DNA of 64,000 nucleotides from Schistocerca nitens (taxonomy: Eukaryota; Arthropoda; Insecta; Orthoptera; Acrididae). Location: positions 1,052,706,432 through 1,052,770,431 of the forward strand of contig NC_064614.1 of assembly GCF_023898315.1 (NCBI RefSeq). Direction: 5' to 3'. The translations under genes and the position numbers were made by a program. Below the pieces are notes generated by a model. The model worked only from the letters and a program-made list of their open reading frames with translations. It did no database searches and was not told the DNA's origin. The first letter of the stretch is position 1, and each line of letters begins with the position of its first letter. Shown here one piece after another: positions 1-11,064 of this stretch.

Positions 1-690
1 ATATTGCCTCTCGTGTTCCTATATTTCTACGGAATCTAAACTGATCTTCCCCGAGGTCGGCTTCTACTAGTTTTTCCATTCGTCTGTAAAGAATTCGTGT
101 TGGTATTTTGCAGCCGTGACTTATTAAACTGATAGTTCGGTAATTTTCACATCTGTCAACACCTGCTTTCTTTGGGATTGGAATTATTATATTCCTCTTC
201 TACATCCTCTTCCATTTCCATAATATTGTCCTCAAGTACATCGACCTTGTATAGACCCTCCATATACTCCTTCCACCTTTCTGCTTTCCCTTCTTTGCTT
301 AGAACTGGGTTTCCATCTGAGCTCTTGATGTTCATACAAGTGGTTCTCTTTTCTCCAGACGTCTCTTTACTTTTCCTGTAGGCAGTATCTGATGAGACAA
401 GCCTCTACATCCTTATTTGTCCTCTAGCCATCCCTGCTTAGCCATTTTGCACTTCCTGTCGATCTCATTTTTGAGACGTTTGTATTCCTTTTTGCCTGTT
501 TCATTTACTGAATTTTTATTTTTTCTCCTTTCATCAATTAAGTTCAATATTTCTTCTGTTAACCAAGGATTTCTACTAGCCCTCGTCTTTTTACTTACTT
601 TATCCTCTGCTGCCTTCGCTACTTCTTCCCTCAAAGCTACCCATTCTTCTTCTACTGTAATTATTTCCCCCATTTCTGTCAATTGTTGGC
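1..690 (-). mobile_element. RTE-1 LINE fragment, internally deleted
   Basis: The minus strand encodes part of an RTE-clade endonuclease-reverse transcriptase. It is colinear with the longer RTE-1 copy at 24.6-27.6 kb: positions 1-195 match about 25650-25835, then the match jumps to about 26035, so roughly 200 bp of the RT N-terminal region are missing in this copy. The open segment at 413-682 encodes the linker between endonuclease and RT (residues VEEEWVALREEVAKAAED, then WLTEEILNLIDERRK), which recurs almost unchanged at 26.4-26.5 kb. The element runs off the left edge of the window. It is dead: neither the endonuclease motifs nor the RT palm are present. Confidence 0.85.
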
Positions 691-1180
691 TTTGTTGTTG
701 TTAACTGTTAGCTTTGCCTAAATCCTCAGAAAAGAGTTTTAGAAATTATTTCAGCAAACTAGCAACACGCTATTCTGCATTGAATGCAGACACTGACAAC
801 ACATTGTCCTGAATTTGAAAGCCAAACTGATCAAAGGGATCAAGGCCAAATACGTTCTCACAATCGCGTGATTGTAGCACAGTGAAAGTTACACTTCACG
901 TCTGCGAGCGATACATGGCAGACAAAATACATTTTCTGAGAGCAGGAATGTCTTGTCTATTATAAGCCGTCGGGTGCGTGCTAGTTTTAGACCGGCGTGG
1001 GGAGCGTAACAGTTCGTATGTGTGACGATTTAGCAGTGTAATAGAGGCACCGATGAAATTTCACAAGTTTCCCACAAAGGAGGAAATGAACAGAATGTTT
1101 GTTGGGCTGGCATAGCACTGGAGAAACTGCTCGTTAGCTTAGTTTTGCTAATGTCTATCAAAGGCTTTGAATGCGCTGCG
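691..1180. other. Unassigned interval
   Basis: Nothing recognised. There is no coding signal and no match seen to other parts of the window. It separates the RTE-1 fragment from a gypsy gag remnant. Confidence 0.5.
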
Positions 1181-2205
1181 TTAATTACATGGGCCTGTGA
1201 CTAGATTTTTGTGAGTGGGCGGAATTATTATGATTGTTCCGTTGCAAATATACGGATCGTACACATCCAGTCTAGCCAAAAACGTAAGACTGCGCTTGTG
1301 GGGAGGGGCAGTCTTAGCGTTTGTGCCATGAATAACACTGAGAGCATGACTTAATTCAGTTCTCCTGTGTAGCTGCCTGTTTAGCGAACTGCTTACGTGG
1401 TATGGAAATTTTGTACGCCGTTTCATGCGCAAGGTGTTGCTTAACAGGCCAGTCGCGAGCAAGGTACGACGCAACCTGACAAACTGCTGGTTGTCCAAAT
1501 TTGTCGGCCAAGAGGGCACCTGAATCGTTCTCATCTAGTATTGCACTACTTGCTGAAATGATGGTTCGGTCTGTGTCAAAATCTGTTCTCTGAGTGTGAC
1601 ATCAGTTACATTATACACGATCGCATCACACAACATAACATCTGAATATAAAGCACCACAAGCAAATTTGAATTGGCATTTCCTCGTGATACCCTGCAGA
1701 TCCGGTACACACTCGTGATAAATTTTGTTCTTACCGTTCCTTGCAATTAAAGAATTGGTACCTAGGCGTGACAGCATTCACTTGTTTGTCATAATAGTTA
1801 GTTGGTGAATCGAGCTTGATCATACGAAAGTTCACTCGGAGTGGCGTTAGGAAAGAGATTTTGCATGAGGCGGAACACAGCACTTCCTACCGCGGACAAT
1901 AAATAAGGCAATTTCACAGTGCCTGGTACGTTGTGGGCAAGGACGTGGGCTTAGAACTGCTGCAACCACTATAGCCATTCCTCTTCTTGTTCATGAAACT
2001 GGCGAATGGGCGGTGTAGCACTTTGACCTGCTGCAGGTGTTGCTTGTGCTGCATTAGTGGTATGGTTCGCCAGGAGGTGCTGTACCGTGTTTAGTAGCGA
2101 GAATATTTGCTGGCTCTGAAACTGAAACATCAGCATTAGCTGCATTGCATCTACTGCTTGCAGCTGAGGCGTCTGGGCAGTAGGTGGGCATGTTGGAAGA
2201 GACAA
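1181..2205 (-). pseudogene. Ty3/gypsy Gag remnant (third gypsy lineage)
   Basis: Reading the minus strand from 2205, the frame opens with a glutamine-rich N-terminus and reaches FHEQEEEW, a motif typical of one group of invertebrate gypsy Gag proteins. Two in-frame stops follow (TAG at 1969-1971, TAA about 1951), but the frame stays readable through a capsid-like stretch to about 1800. After a frameshift it continues at 1777-1535, where residues CDAIVYNVTDVTLREQIL match the capsid pattern in which a conserved Leu-Arg-Asp/Glu follows an acidic loop. The last part (1181-1534) has weak coding character and may be the Gag tail. No pol is present. This Gag is of a different type from those of the elements at 34.6-40.6 and 42.4-49 kb. 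Assignment rests on motif recognition. Confidence 0.55.
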
Positions 2206-2811
2206 TTATAATAAACACACAAGGTAAGCAAAAAAAATGCACAAATGCAAAGAAACTTTCCACAACGCCCTTCTGAAAACACTGATTAGCAAAAACACGA
2301 TAAGAGACTGCTAAACAAGTAAACACCCCTGCAAAGGGAAGAGAGAACCAATGCGTCAGCAAAACAATAGCCCACGATCAGGCAAAACAGGGAGGCAGCG
2401 GTACTGTCGACTCGTGGTTCGTGGTACACCTCACTGCCAGTGTATTCTAATACAGGGTGCCTAGGAAAGCTGCTTTCTCGGATCGCTAGACAGCAATTCA
2501 AGCAAATCGTATTAATGGAGCTTATTACAAAAGGAAATGATTACAATACTTAACTTTGTGAGATGCAGATGTGTCGCAAGCAAGGGGCGACAGAAAAACA
2601 TAAGCGATTCGTAGTACAGGTGAACCAATAGAGTTTCGTAATTGACTGAGCATATCGTAACCACGTTGCATGCGACGAGAGACACTCCTTGATCGCTAAA
2701 TTCACCTTACCGGAGCAACGACGAACACTGCAGGAAAACGCGGACCCCCATAGCCCAACGGTCAACGGTTCCATTTCTCTGCAATCGCCAGGACGAAGGA
2801 GCGGAAGAAAG
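2206..2811 (-). other. Possible leader/LTR upstream of the gag remnant
   Basis: This lies immediately upstream of the gag remnant in its own orientation, where a 5' LTR and leader would be expected. I could not find a second copy, TG...CA ends or a primer-binding site, so the assignment is by position only. Open frames here look like chance. Confidence 0.25.
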
Positions 2812-4720
2812 GTTTAAAGGAGAATATGGGCTTGGAACAAGGAATGAAGTTGGAGAAGGACTGAGTTCTGTAATAAATTTCAGCTAGTAACAGCGAATAC
2901 TCTGTTCAAGAATAACAAGAAAAAGAGGTATACTTGGAAAAGGCTTGGTGATACAGTTATGTAACAACTAGATTACATCATGGCCATACAGAGATTCCGA
3001 AATTAGGTACTGGATTGTAAGGCGTAACCAGAGGCATATATAGACTCAGAACACAATATGGTAGTGATGAAGAGTAGGCTGATGTTTAAAACTTCAGTCA
3101 GGGAGAATCAACAAACAAAGAGGTGGTATACGGAAGTACTAAGGAATGACGAGATACGCTTGAAGGTGAAGCTCTTTAAGGCTACAGATACAGCAATAAA
3201 GAATGGCTTAGTAGGCAGTATAGTGGAAGAGAAAGGGACATCTTCAAAAAGGGCAATCACAGAAGTTGGAAAGAAAAACATAGGTACAAAAAAGGTAATG
3301 CGAAGAAACCATGGGTAACAGAAGAAATAAAATGTTCCGTGAAACTCAGGAATACAGAAATACAAGTCGCTGAGGAATGAAATAAGTAGGAAGTACAGGG
3401 AAACTAAGACGAAATGGCTGCACGAAAAATATGAAGAAATCGAAAATGAAATGATTGTTGGAAGGACAGACTCAGCGTAAAGGAAAGTCAAAACAACGTT
3501 CGATGAGATTATAAGCAAGGGCGGTAACATTAGAAGTGAAACGGGTCATCCACTGTTAGTGCAGACGAGAGAACGGGTAGGTGGAAAGAATACATTGAAA
3601 GCCTCTATGAAGGGGAAGATTTGTCTGATGTGATAGAACAAGAAACACGAGCCGATTTAGAAGAGGTAGGGTATCCACTATTAGAATCAGAATTTAGAAG
3701 AGCTTTGGAGGTCCTAAGACCAAATAAGCCCGAAGAGGTAGATAACATTCCAACAGAATTTCTATAATCACTGGGTGAAGTGACAACATGACGACTTTTC
3801 ACGTTGGTGCGACATACCAATGACGACATACCATCTAACTTTCGGAAAAATATCATCCGCACAAATCCCAACACTACAAGAGCTCACAAGTGCGAGAATT
3901 ATCGCACAATCAGCTTGACAGTTCATTCATCCAAGTTGCTGACAAAACTAATATTCAGAAGAATGGAAATGAAAACTGACGATGTGCTAGATGATGAACA
4001 GTTTGGCTTTAGAAAAGGCAGGAAATAAGCAATTCTGACGTTGCGGTAGATAATGGAAACAATACTAAACAAAACTCAACACACGTTCATAAGATCTGTC
4101 GACCTGGAAGAAGTACTCGGCAATGTAAAATGGTGCAACATGTTCAAAACTATGTGAAAGGTAGGTGTAAGCTAGAGGGCGAGGCGGGTAATGTACAATA
4201 TGTAGAAGAGCCAAGACGAAATAATAAGAGTGAATGACCAAGAACGAAGTGCTCGGATTAAAAAGAATGTAAGACAGCAATGTAGGCTTTCGTCCCTACT
4301 ACTCAATCAGTACATCCAAGAAGCAATGATAGAAATGAAAGAAAGGCTCAGGAGTGGAATTAAAATTCAGGGTGACAGAATACCAATGATGCGATTCGCT
4401 GATGACTGCAATTCTGAGTGAAAGTGAAGAAGAATTACGTGATCCGCTAAATGGAGGGACGGTGGAATGACAGTAAATCGAAGAAAGACGACAGTAATGA
4501 GAAGTAGCAGATAAGAGAACAGCGAGAAACTTAACATCGGGACGCATCGTCTCGAAGTAGATGAAGTTAAGGAATTCTGATACCTAGGGAGATCACGCTT
4601 TCGAAAAAGTCCGAAAGAACAAGCACCATGCACTCACATAATACATCAGTTTTCTGTCCATGTTATTCAAGGTGCTGAACAGCGTCTCCGAAACTTCACT
4701 GGAGCAGCGAGAAATGTCTT
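2812..4720 (+). mobile_element. RTE-2 LINE, decayed copy
   Basis: Plus-strand, heavily mutated RTE-type element. It begins inside the endonuclease (YGLGTRNE-like residues at about 2826, then the SDH region degraded to SEHN near 3050) and passes through a lysine-rich linker (3058-3540). It then shows RT blocks: CENYRTISL near 3890, EQFGFRKG near 4000, and a palm-like MRFADD near 4390. The same blocks occur in better form at 34324-34650 and 40624-41697, and DNA identity is visible along the whole length. Many stops and frameshifts make it non-functional. The 5' end of the element and the C-terminal Cys/His-like domain are absent or unrecognisable. Confidence 0.75.
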
Positions 4721-6377
4721 GTTAACTTGATGTCTGTCGATACCTTTTATAGCGTCATCATGGATGAATGATTTTATGAGCAAGATACTTTATACTGAGT
4801 CGCTGTCGTCTTTGTCACTTACTGCTGATACTAATGACATTGGAAAATGGTTCCTGGAAATCCAGTCCCTAGTTTTGTATCTTGCGTGTCAACTGCATGT
4901 CGACTGATAAAGTAGGAAGCTTTTCAAAGTGTGTAATCTGCGGAAAATACCACCTATCACATTTTGGATGTTAGATTGCATTGGCTTAACAGTGAATTAT
5001 GTGACAGGAGACATGTTATCCACATCACGCTTATTTAAAGGAAGAAAAAGAAAAAATACAGAAATCACAAGCCGTATGGTTTTTAAAATCGTGGTATTGA
5101 TATAATGCAGCCATTCTGTTTCCGACTTGTCCGTGATAGCTATTAACAGCAATAAATAAAATCTCTCCTTCGTCACAATGTATTTCATTAATGATGCCAC
5201 CAGTTTCTGAGGTGTAATCCATCATTAGAGAGTTTAGTGTTGACTGTTGCAACAACGTGATAAGGAATTAACTACTAGTCTCTAGTCTCAGTGGCGCTAC
5301 AGCCCAAGTAAGCTTTTTGCTTGAATCTTTCTCATAGTGCTGCAGTTGTCCATGTTAAAATCCTGACGGCGATGCGTTACGCCATTGAAACTGGTGGAAT
5401 TCCCATCCTGCTGGAATTTTGTTTACTGCATTGACAGACCTGATATTCAGTGTAATACAGGTATGTGGAAGGTAATAAAAATTGAGAAGTTATTTTTCAC
5501 AATGTTTACGACAACATGTGCATCTCATCGCAGCTTCTCATTACGAATATATTCGCTAATAAAGAGCTCAGTGCTTTGGAGGAGATTCAGAATCGTCGCT
5601 ACTGCCACTATTTCTTTCCAGGAGACACAGAATTGGAAACCTTTGGTTTAATCAGATTCCCCTCGCTGCGACGAGAAGCTAACAAGGTTGCGGAAGCAAG
5701 AAGGAAATGAGCATTCGATTTGTGCGAGGAAGGCTGAGGAAGAGGATATTGAAGGCTGTTAGAGGCAGCGGGTGGAGGAGGGGCTTCGAACGTTCGAGGG
5801 TGTTTCGCGAGTCCCTTTGTGCCGTCACTGCCAGTCAATTTCTGCGCCACACTCTGGTGTCCCAGGGATTCCACTTTGTATCAGAAGTCGCTTCTCGGTT
5901 ACTACGCTGAAGCAGTTCCCATACTGGTACGATCCGTTGATAGAATTTCATCTCAAGCATTTAACGCCGGTGACTTTCAGGGTAAATGTCAGAAATATAT
6001 CTGTTCTGTACTGTCTCTCCACTAAATATACTTAAAACAAACATTCGGATCTGTGGCATTCTTTCTTGTAGATTAACAAACTTAGGCGGTTACAAAGGAT
6101 GGTAGTCGGTTATGACGTGAGTCATTGCAATTCGGACTAATGGAAGCATGTACTGCATGTCACTGTAAATAATATGTCACCTGCAGCACAACATGCCAAA
6201 CACAAAGCCGAAGTAGGCCGACTGAAACAGGAAATTAAATATTTACATTCCAAAAAGGATATTCCTATTCTGCAACTGTTCGAAATTCGTACGATATTGC
6301 AGCACCTGTGTTATTCTGATTATGGCGCAAAGTTCCTGTCCACATACATGTCGTAGACGGGTGCTTGACGACATGCG
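4721..6377. other. Unassigned interval
   Basis: No coding sequence, RNA gene or repeat was recognised. Open frames at 5385-6035 overlap on both strands in several frames, lack family resemblance and look like chance in moderately GC-rich DNA. Confidence 0.5.
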
Positions 6378-6545
6378 GGAATTTGGGTCTGGCTGTGAGT
6401 CTTAGCAAATGGTAAGGCGACCGCTCGCCATAAGCGACAATCTTGGTTCGTATCCCGGTCCGGCATAAATCTGCATTGTTGTCATCCGATTCTAAAGCTC
6501 ACGGTTGTACTTATTCGCAATTGCGAATACATTTAATGTGTTCAA
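6378..6545 (+). mobile_element. SINE-2 (tRNA-derived, different head from SINE-1)
   Basis: A tRNA-like head with an A-box-like stretch (GGTAAGGCGACCGCTCG at about 6410) and a B box GGTTCGTATCC (about 6448-6458) is followed by a body ending in TCGCAATTGCGAATAC, itself palindromic. Spacing between the boxes fits an RNA polymerase III internal promoter. The head has no sensible anticodon arm or acceptor stem, so it is not a tRNA gene. Only one copy lies in this window. I recognise the type from grasshopper repeats, but the exact family name is not certain. Confidence 0.65.
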
Positions 6546-7362
6546 AATTTATCTTGAACTAGCAGTTCACACAATATTTCGTGTTACTGCAAATAATGAT
6601 AAATGCCACACAGAAATTCTAATGAAAGTAAAGTAGGAAAAACAGGAACAAAAATTATACACACTTCTTGAAAGTAACAAACAGCAGGCAAACAAACCAC
6701 CCATTCCACACATGACTGGTCAACATCACGGACATAAAGTTCATGCAACAAGAACTAAATCTGCTAGAAAGAGGAGCTAAATGAAATGTCAATAAACAGG
6801 CTACACACAAGACAGTAGAAAATCTAATAACAAAGGGCAATTCAGAGCTAACAAAAGAGCTTATCGGGTTTCAAACCACCCACGAGCTTTCAGAAGAGAT
6901 CTCCTCTGCCATTGTCTAGTGGCTGCCTCTCGTGTGGGTGCCGCTGCCATGCCATCGTAAGTGGTGCTGAGTTCTGCTCCACATACGATAATGTTTTGGC
7001 GACACTCCCATTTCCCACTTTATAAGCTCCTGCCTCCTTGGAGATTATATGGGTTAATTAATGATTATTATGTTACATTCCTCTTGTTGTAGTTGACCGT
7101 GTATATCGAGACATCGTTCATTGTTAAATGAAATGGTGTGGTACTAACTGATGGAGACGCATTAAGAACTGGTAAAATTTATTTCCTTTATCACACTGCA
7201 CAAACATAAACATACTATTATTCAAACTATGTGCCACTACTATTAAACATAGAGATAAATCCTTCGCTACACAACCGCCTTTGGCTCACCCAGCCTACAC
7301 CTTCCACAGCCTCTCAACAATTGCCGCGCGCGGAAAGAACGAACACCTATGTCCTTCTGTAC
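6546..7362. other. Unassigned interval
   Basis: AT-rich, without a supported coding frame or recognised repeat. Confidence 0.5.
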
Positions 7363-7374
7363 GAGCTCTGATTT

Positions 7375-7571
7375 GGTTCAAATGGCTCTGAGCACTATGG
7401 GACTTAACATCTGAGGTCATCAGTCCCCTAGAAGTTAGAACTACTTAAACCTAACTAACCAAAGGACATCACACACAACCATGCCCAAGGCAGGATTCGC
7501 ACCTGCGACCGTAACAGTCACGCGGTTCCGGATTGAAGCGCCTAGAACCGCTCGGCCAACATCGGCCGGCT
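7375..7571 (-). mobile_element. SINE-1 copy 1
   Basis: Full-length copy of the commonest SINE here, reversed. The tRNA(Ser/Leu)-like head is at the high-coordinate end, with the B box mutated to GGTGCGAATCC. The tail ends in GCCATTTGAACC at the low end. It is flanked by a perfect 12-bp target-site duplication, GAGCTCTGATTT, at 7363-7374 and 7572-7583. That is the length expected for target-primed reverse transcription by a LINE enzyme. SINEs encode no protein; transcription is from the internal Pol III promoter. Confidence 0.95.
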
Positions 7572-7924
7572 GAGCTCTGATTTCTCTTATTTTATCATGG
7601 TGATCGTTTCACACTTTGCAGGTCGGTATCAAGAAAATATTTTCGCATTCGGAGGAGAAAGTTAGTGATTGGAGTTTCCTGAGAAGATTCCGTCGCAACG
7701 AAAAACGCCTTTCTTTTAATGATGTCCAGCCCAAATCCTGTATCTTTTCAGTGACACTCTCTCCCAAATTTCGCGATAATACAAAATGTGCTGCCCTTCT
7801 TTGAACTTTTTCGATGTACTCCGTTAGTCATATCTGGTAAGGGTTCCACACCGCGCAGCAGTATCCTAAAAGAGGACGGACAAACGAAGTGTAGGCAGAC
7901 TCCTTAGTAGATCTGTCACATTTC

Positions 7925-8158
7925 CTAAGTCCTTCCAATAAAACGTAGTCTTTGGTTAGCCTTTCCCACAACATTTTCTATGTGTTCCTTCCAATTTAAG
8001 TTGTTCGTAATTATGATACCTAGGTATTTAGTTGAATTTTCGACCCTTAGATTTGGCTGATTTATCGTGTAACCGAAGTTTAAAGAATTCTTTGTAGCAC
8101 TCATGTGGATGACCACACCCTTTTCGTTTATTAGGGTCAAAACACAATTTTCGCACAA
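7925..8158 (-). pseudogene. LINE RT C-terminal segment
   Basis: The frame following the palm encodes KYLGIIITNNLNWKEHIENV and GKANQRLRFIGR. This is the conserved block after the YADD motif in CR1/jockey-type RTs, which copies 2 and 3 also show (KYLGV...KWNDHIKL). It is shifted relative to the upstream RT frame, overlapping it by about 20 bases at 8137-8158. Further thumb-like coding continues with stops down to about 7605. Confidence 0.75.
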
Positions 8159-8676
8159 TTCAGATATCTTTCTAAATAGTTTTGCAATTTGTTGTGATCT
8201 TCTGATGATTTTATTAGTCCATAAAGGGGAGCATTTGCAAAGAACCTGAGACGGCTGCTCTGATTGTCTCCCAAATCGTTTGTATAGATAAGGATCATCA
8301 AATGGCCTATAACACTACCTTGGGGAACGCCAGAAATCACTTCTGTTTTACTCGATGGCTTTCCGTCAACTACTACGAACTGTGAGATCTCTGACAGGAA
8401 ATCAAAAATCCATTCACGTAACTCAGACGATATTCCATAAAGACGCAATTTCGCTACAAGCTGCTTGTGTGGCACAGTGTCGAAAGCCTCCCGGAAATCC
8501 AGAAGTACGGAATCTATCTGAAATCCCTTGACAATAGCACTCAACACTTCGTGCAAATAAAGAGCCAGTTGTGTTTCACAAGCATGATATTTTAGAAACC
8601 CATGTTGACTGCGTGTCAATTGATCGTTCTCCTTTAAAATGTTCGAATACAACATATGTTCCAAATCCCGCTGCAT
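8137..8676 (-). pseudogene. LINE reverse transcriptase core, catalytic site lost
   Basis: 180-residue open segment with RT blocks in order: SQHGFLKYHACETQLAL, then LDFREAFDTVPH, then SGVPQGSVIGHL. The position of the catalytic F/YADD reads FANA, so both catalytic aspartates are gone and the protein cannot polymerise. The fingers and palm are otherwise well aligned with copy 3 (28119-29225). Confidence 0.85.
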
Positions 8677-8933
8677 TTCGACGTTAATTTTGTGGGCCTG
8701 TAATTTAGTGGATTACTCCTACTATCTTTCTTGAATATTGGTGTGACCTGTGCAACTTTCCAGTCTTCGAGTACGGATCTTTCGTCGACTGAACGGTTGT
8801 ATATGACTGTTAAGGATGGAGGTATCGTATCAGCATACTCTGAAAGGAACTTAATTTTTAAACAGTCTTGATCCGAAGGCTTACTTTTATTGATTTAAGC
8901 TGTTTCACTACTCCGAGGACATTTACTTCTTAC

Positions 8934-9296
8934 TCATGTTGGCTTGATTCTAATTCTGGAATATTTTCTTCGTCTTCTTTTGTGAAGGCATTTCGGAAGG
9001 CTGTGTCTAGTAACTCTGCTTTGGCGCACTGTCTTCGATAGTATCGTGCAGAGAAGGCATAGTTCTTTGTCGCCGCTAATATACTTCACATACGACCAGA
9101 ATTTCTTTGGATTTTCTGCCAGGTTTCGAGACAATGTTTCGTTGTGGAAACTGTTATAAGCATCTCGCACTGACGCCCGCGCTACATTTCGAGCTCCTGT
9201 AAAAGATCGCCAATCTTGGGGATTTTGCGCCTGTTTAAATTTGGCATGTTTATTTGTTGTTCTTGCAACAGTGTTCTGACCCGTTTTGTGTAGCAA
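8934..9296 (-). pseudogene. LINE endonuclease-RT linker segment
   Basis: It encodes a region with ARNVARASVRDAYNSFHNETL and NPKKFWSYVKYISGDKE, matching the linker of CR1-type ORF2 proteins. The same block, with NPRKLWSYVKSVSGSK, is at 29414-29740 in copy 3. A frameshift ends the match about 9060. Confidence 0.75.
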
Positions 9297-9640
9297 GGAG
9301 GATCAGGTACATCGTCTGTTAATTTATTTCGTACAATTCACTCAGTTGCTGCCGACAGTATTTCTTTGAATTCAAGTCACATCTGGTCTACACTTATATT
9401 ATTAATTTGGAAGAATAGAGAGTGTCTGTCAGGAAGGCGTCAAGTGAATTTTTATTTGGTTTTTTGAACAGGTATATTTGTCGTTTATTTTTCGAGGGTT
9501 TGGGGGTTACAATATTCAATCGCTCTACGACAATCCTGTGTTCACTAATCCTTGTATCTGTTTTGATGCTCGTTATTAACTCAGGATTATTTGTTGCTAA
9601 GAGGTCAAGTGTGTTTTCAAACCTCGTTGGAGGTCACTCG

Positions 9641-9910
9641 CTTTCGTGGCTCAGACGAAAGTGCTTACGAAATTTGCAAGTTGTTCCTTGAAGAGTTTAC
9701 GTAACTGGCTCAGTCCCCTTGGCAGAATTTCGGCGTAGCAGGGAATTTCTGCTAGACGTACCAAGGTCCTCAGAATATACAGTTTCTGTGCTGGGTGATG
9801 GTAGCTGGTAGTGTGCAGATAATGACCCATGTGAGCTGGCTTGTGGCAATCGCTGTGGCCGAGATGTCCACTGTGTTTACAGAGGTCAAGAACGTCCAGG
9901 AATGGCAATG
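9641..9910 (-). pseudogene. Penelope-like element reverse transcriptase remnant
   Basis: The minus-strand frame 9651-9908 encodes LPFLDVL, then GHLGHSDCHKPAH, then GHYLHTTSYHHPAQK. This series is characteristic of the C-terminal part of Penelope-like RTs (consensus LPFLDV...G.LGH.VYRKPTHTDRYLH..S.HHP.QK). The catalytic YxDD lies upstream in the family and is not visible here, nor is a GIY-YIG endonuclease. It is a short fragment adjoining the CR1-like LINE. The family call follows from the motif order; extent beyond 9910 is unknown. Confidence 0.7.
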
Positions 9911-10980
9911 AAGCGATTATATCTCTTGTATCCTAATTTACTCAATGGGTAAAAGCTTATGTTTCCGGACATGATGCCTGTTGGCTCTAAATGTTCAGTG
10001 CAGGAAATTGACTATATTTGTTGGATCTATCTCAGTGTCTTATGTTACATAATTTAAATTCAATAATGTTTGGTAATTCTTTTTTTGGTAGTTGACATCT
10101 TTTCTGCAGTTTCAGTAGTAAGTGGTGTCAATAGTTTTTCAGTGTCTCGATAAACGGTATGTCGTTCAATTAGTAAGTAACTAACGTAAGAATACTCACT
10201 GCCTGTTGTAATTCATAACATCTACGCTCAGTGGCGACTCATTAAATTTAAAGTTACCACGTTAACAATTTTGTAGATATGTGATATACAAATGTGGTTC
10301 TGGCTTGAGAAAACATATTTATCCTTCTTTTATTGACCAAACGTGCTGCGGAGTAGTTTCCCCTTTAGTTATTCTCCCTCATTTGTTCTCTGTTACATAA
10401 CACAATACGTAACAAACGTTGAGATTATATATTACAGTGATAAAAGTATTGACCGACATGTTAGGAGAAAAAATATATACCTCAGTATTACATGTTAGTG
10501 TTCATGTGCATGTCTTACATACGCAGTGCAGCTATAACTACAGTGCTCCAATATGTCATCTGCAGTTTATAACTATTCTTCATGTTACGCTACGTAATTA
10601 GCCGAATATTAGGCCTAATATAAAATTATCCGTTCACTGTCGTTAGTTTACTCTCTGTTGTCAAAAAACTTTTGCTGGTTTTCTCTTTCATTACAGTTTT
10701 TCATGATAAGTACCAGTTTTATAAATTGTGCTTTAGGTTATTCTGATTGTCAATATGTTTTGTGAAATGTTGAGTTCGACGGAAGGGAGAGGAGAAATGT
10801 AACTGTTTACACTTACTTTATACAGATTTTGCGTTTTCATGCTTCAACAGGATGGCTGAACTGTGTTTCGAAACACGAACTGTTTCACGTTTTGAGTGGT
10901 GTTCAATTGTTCTGCGATTTTGTTCTGTTTGTTCTAGGTGAAAATTTCGAAATTAGCAGTGGGAATGGGCTTTTCGTGCG
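9911..10980. other. Unassigned AT-rich interval
   Basis: No coding signal. It may contain more of the Penelope element, but nothing recognisable remains. Confidence 0.45.
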
Positions 10981-10981
10981 T

Positions 10982-11036
<55 letters not shown>

Positions 11037-11064
11037 TGTTTGTGTTTGTGTGTGTGTTTGTGTA
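10981..11064. repeat. (TG)n microsatellite
   Basis: About 84 bp of TG dinucleotides, interrupted by TATG and TTTG variants towards both ends. A weaker TGTGTGCG tract occurs at about 11527-11551. Confidence 0.98.

Larger units (their letters stand above)
7605..9640 (-). mobile_element. CR1/L2-group LINE, copy 1
   Basis: Non-LTR retrotransposon on the minus strand, 5' truncated and decayed. In coding order there is the endonuclease C-terminal part (about 9640-9340), the endonuclease-RT linker (8934-9296), the RT fingers and palm (8137-8676), and the RT thumb plus the C-terminal region (7605-8158, with residues STKYLGIIITNNLNWKEHI). Four LINEs of this general type occur in the window. This one is the most divergent, so it probably represents a separate subfamily. 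No 3' tandem tail was seen at 7605. Its 5' edge abuts a Penelope-like fragment. Confidence 0.85.
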
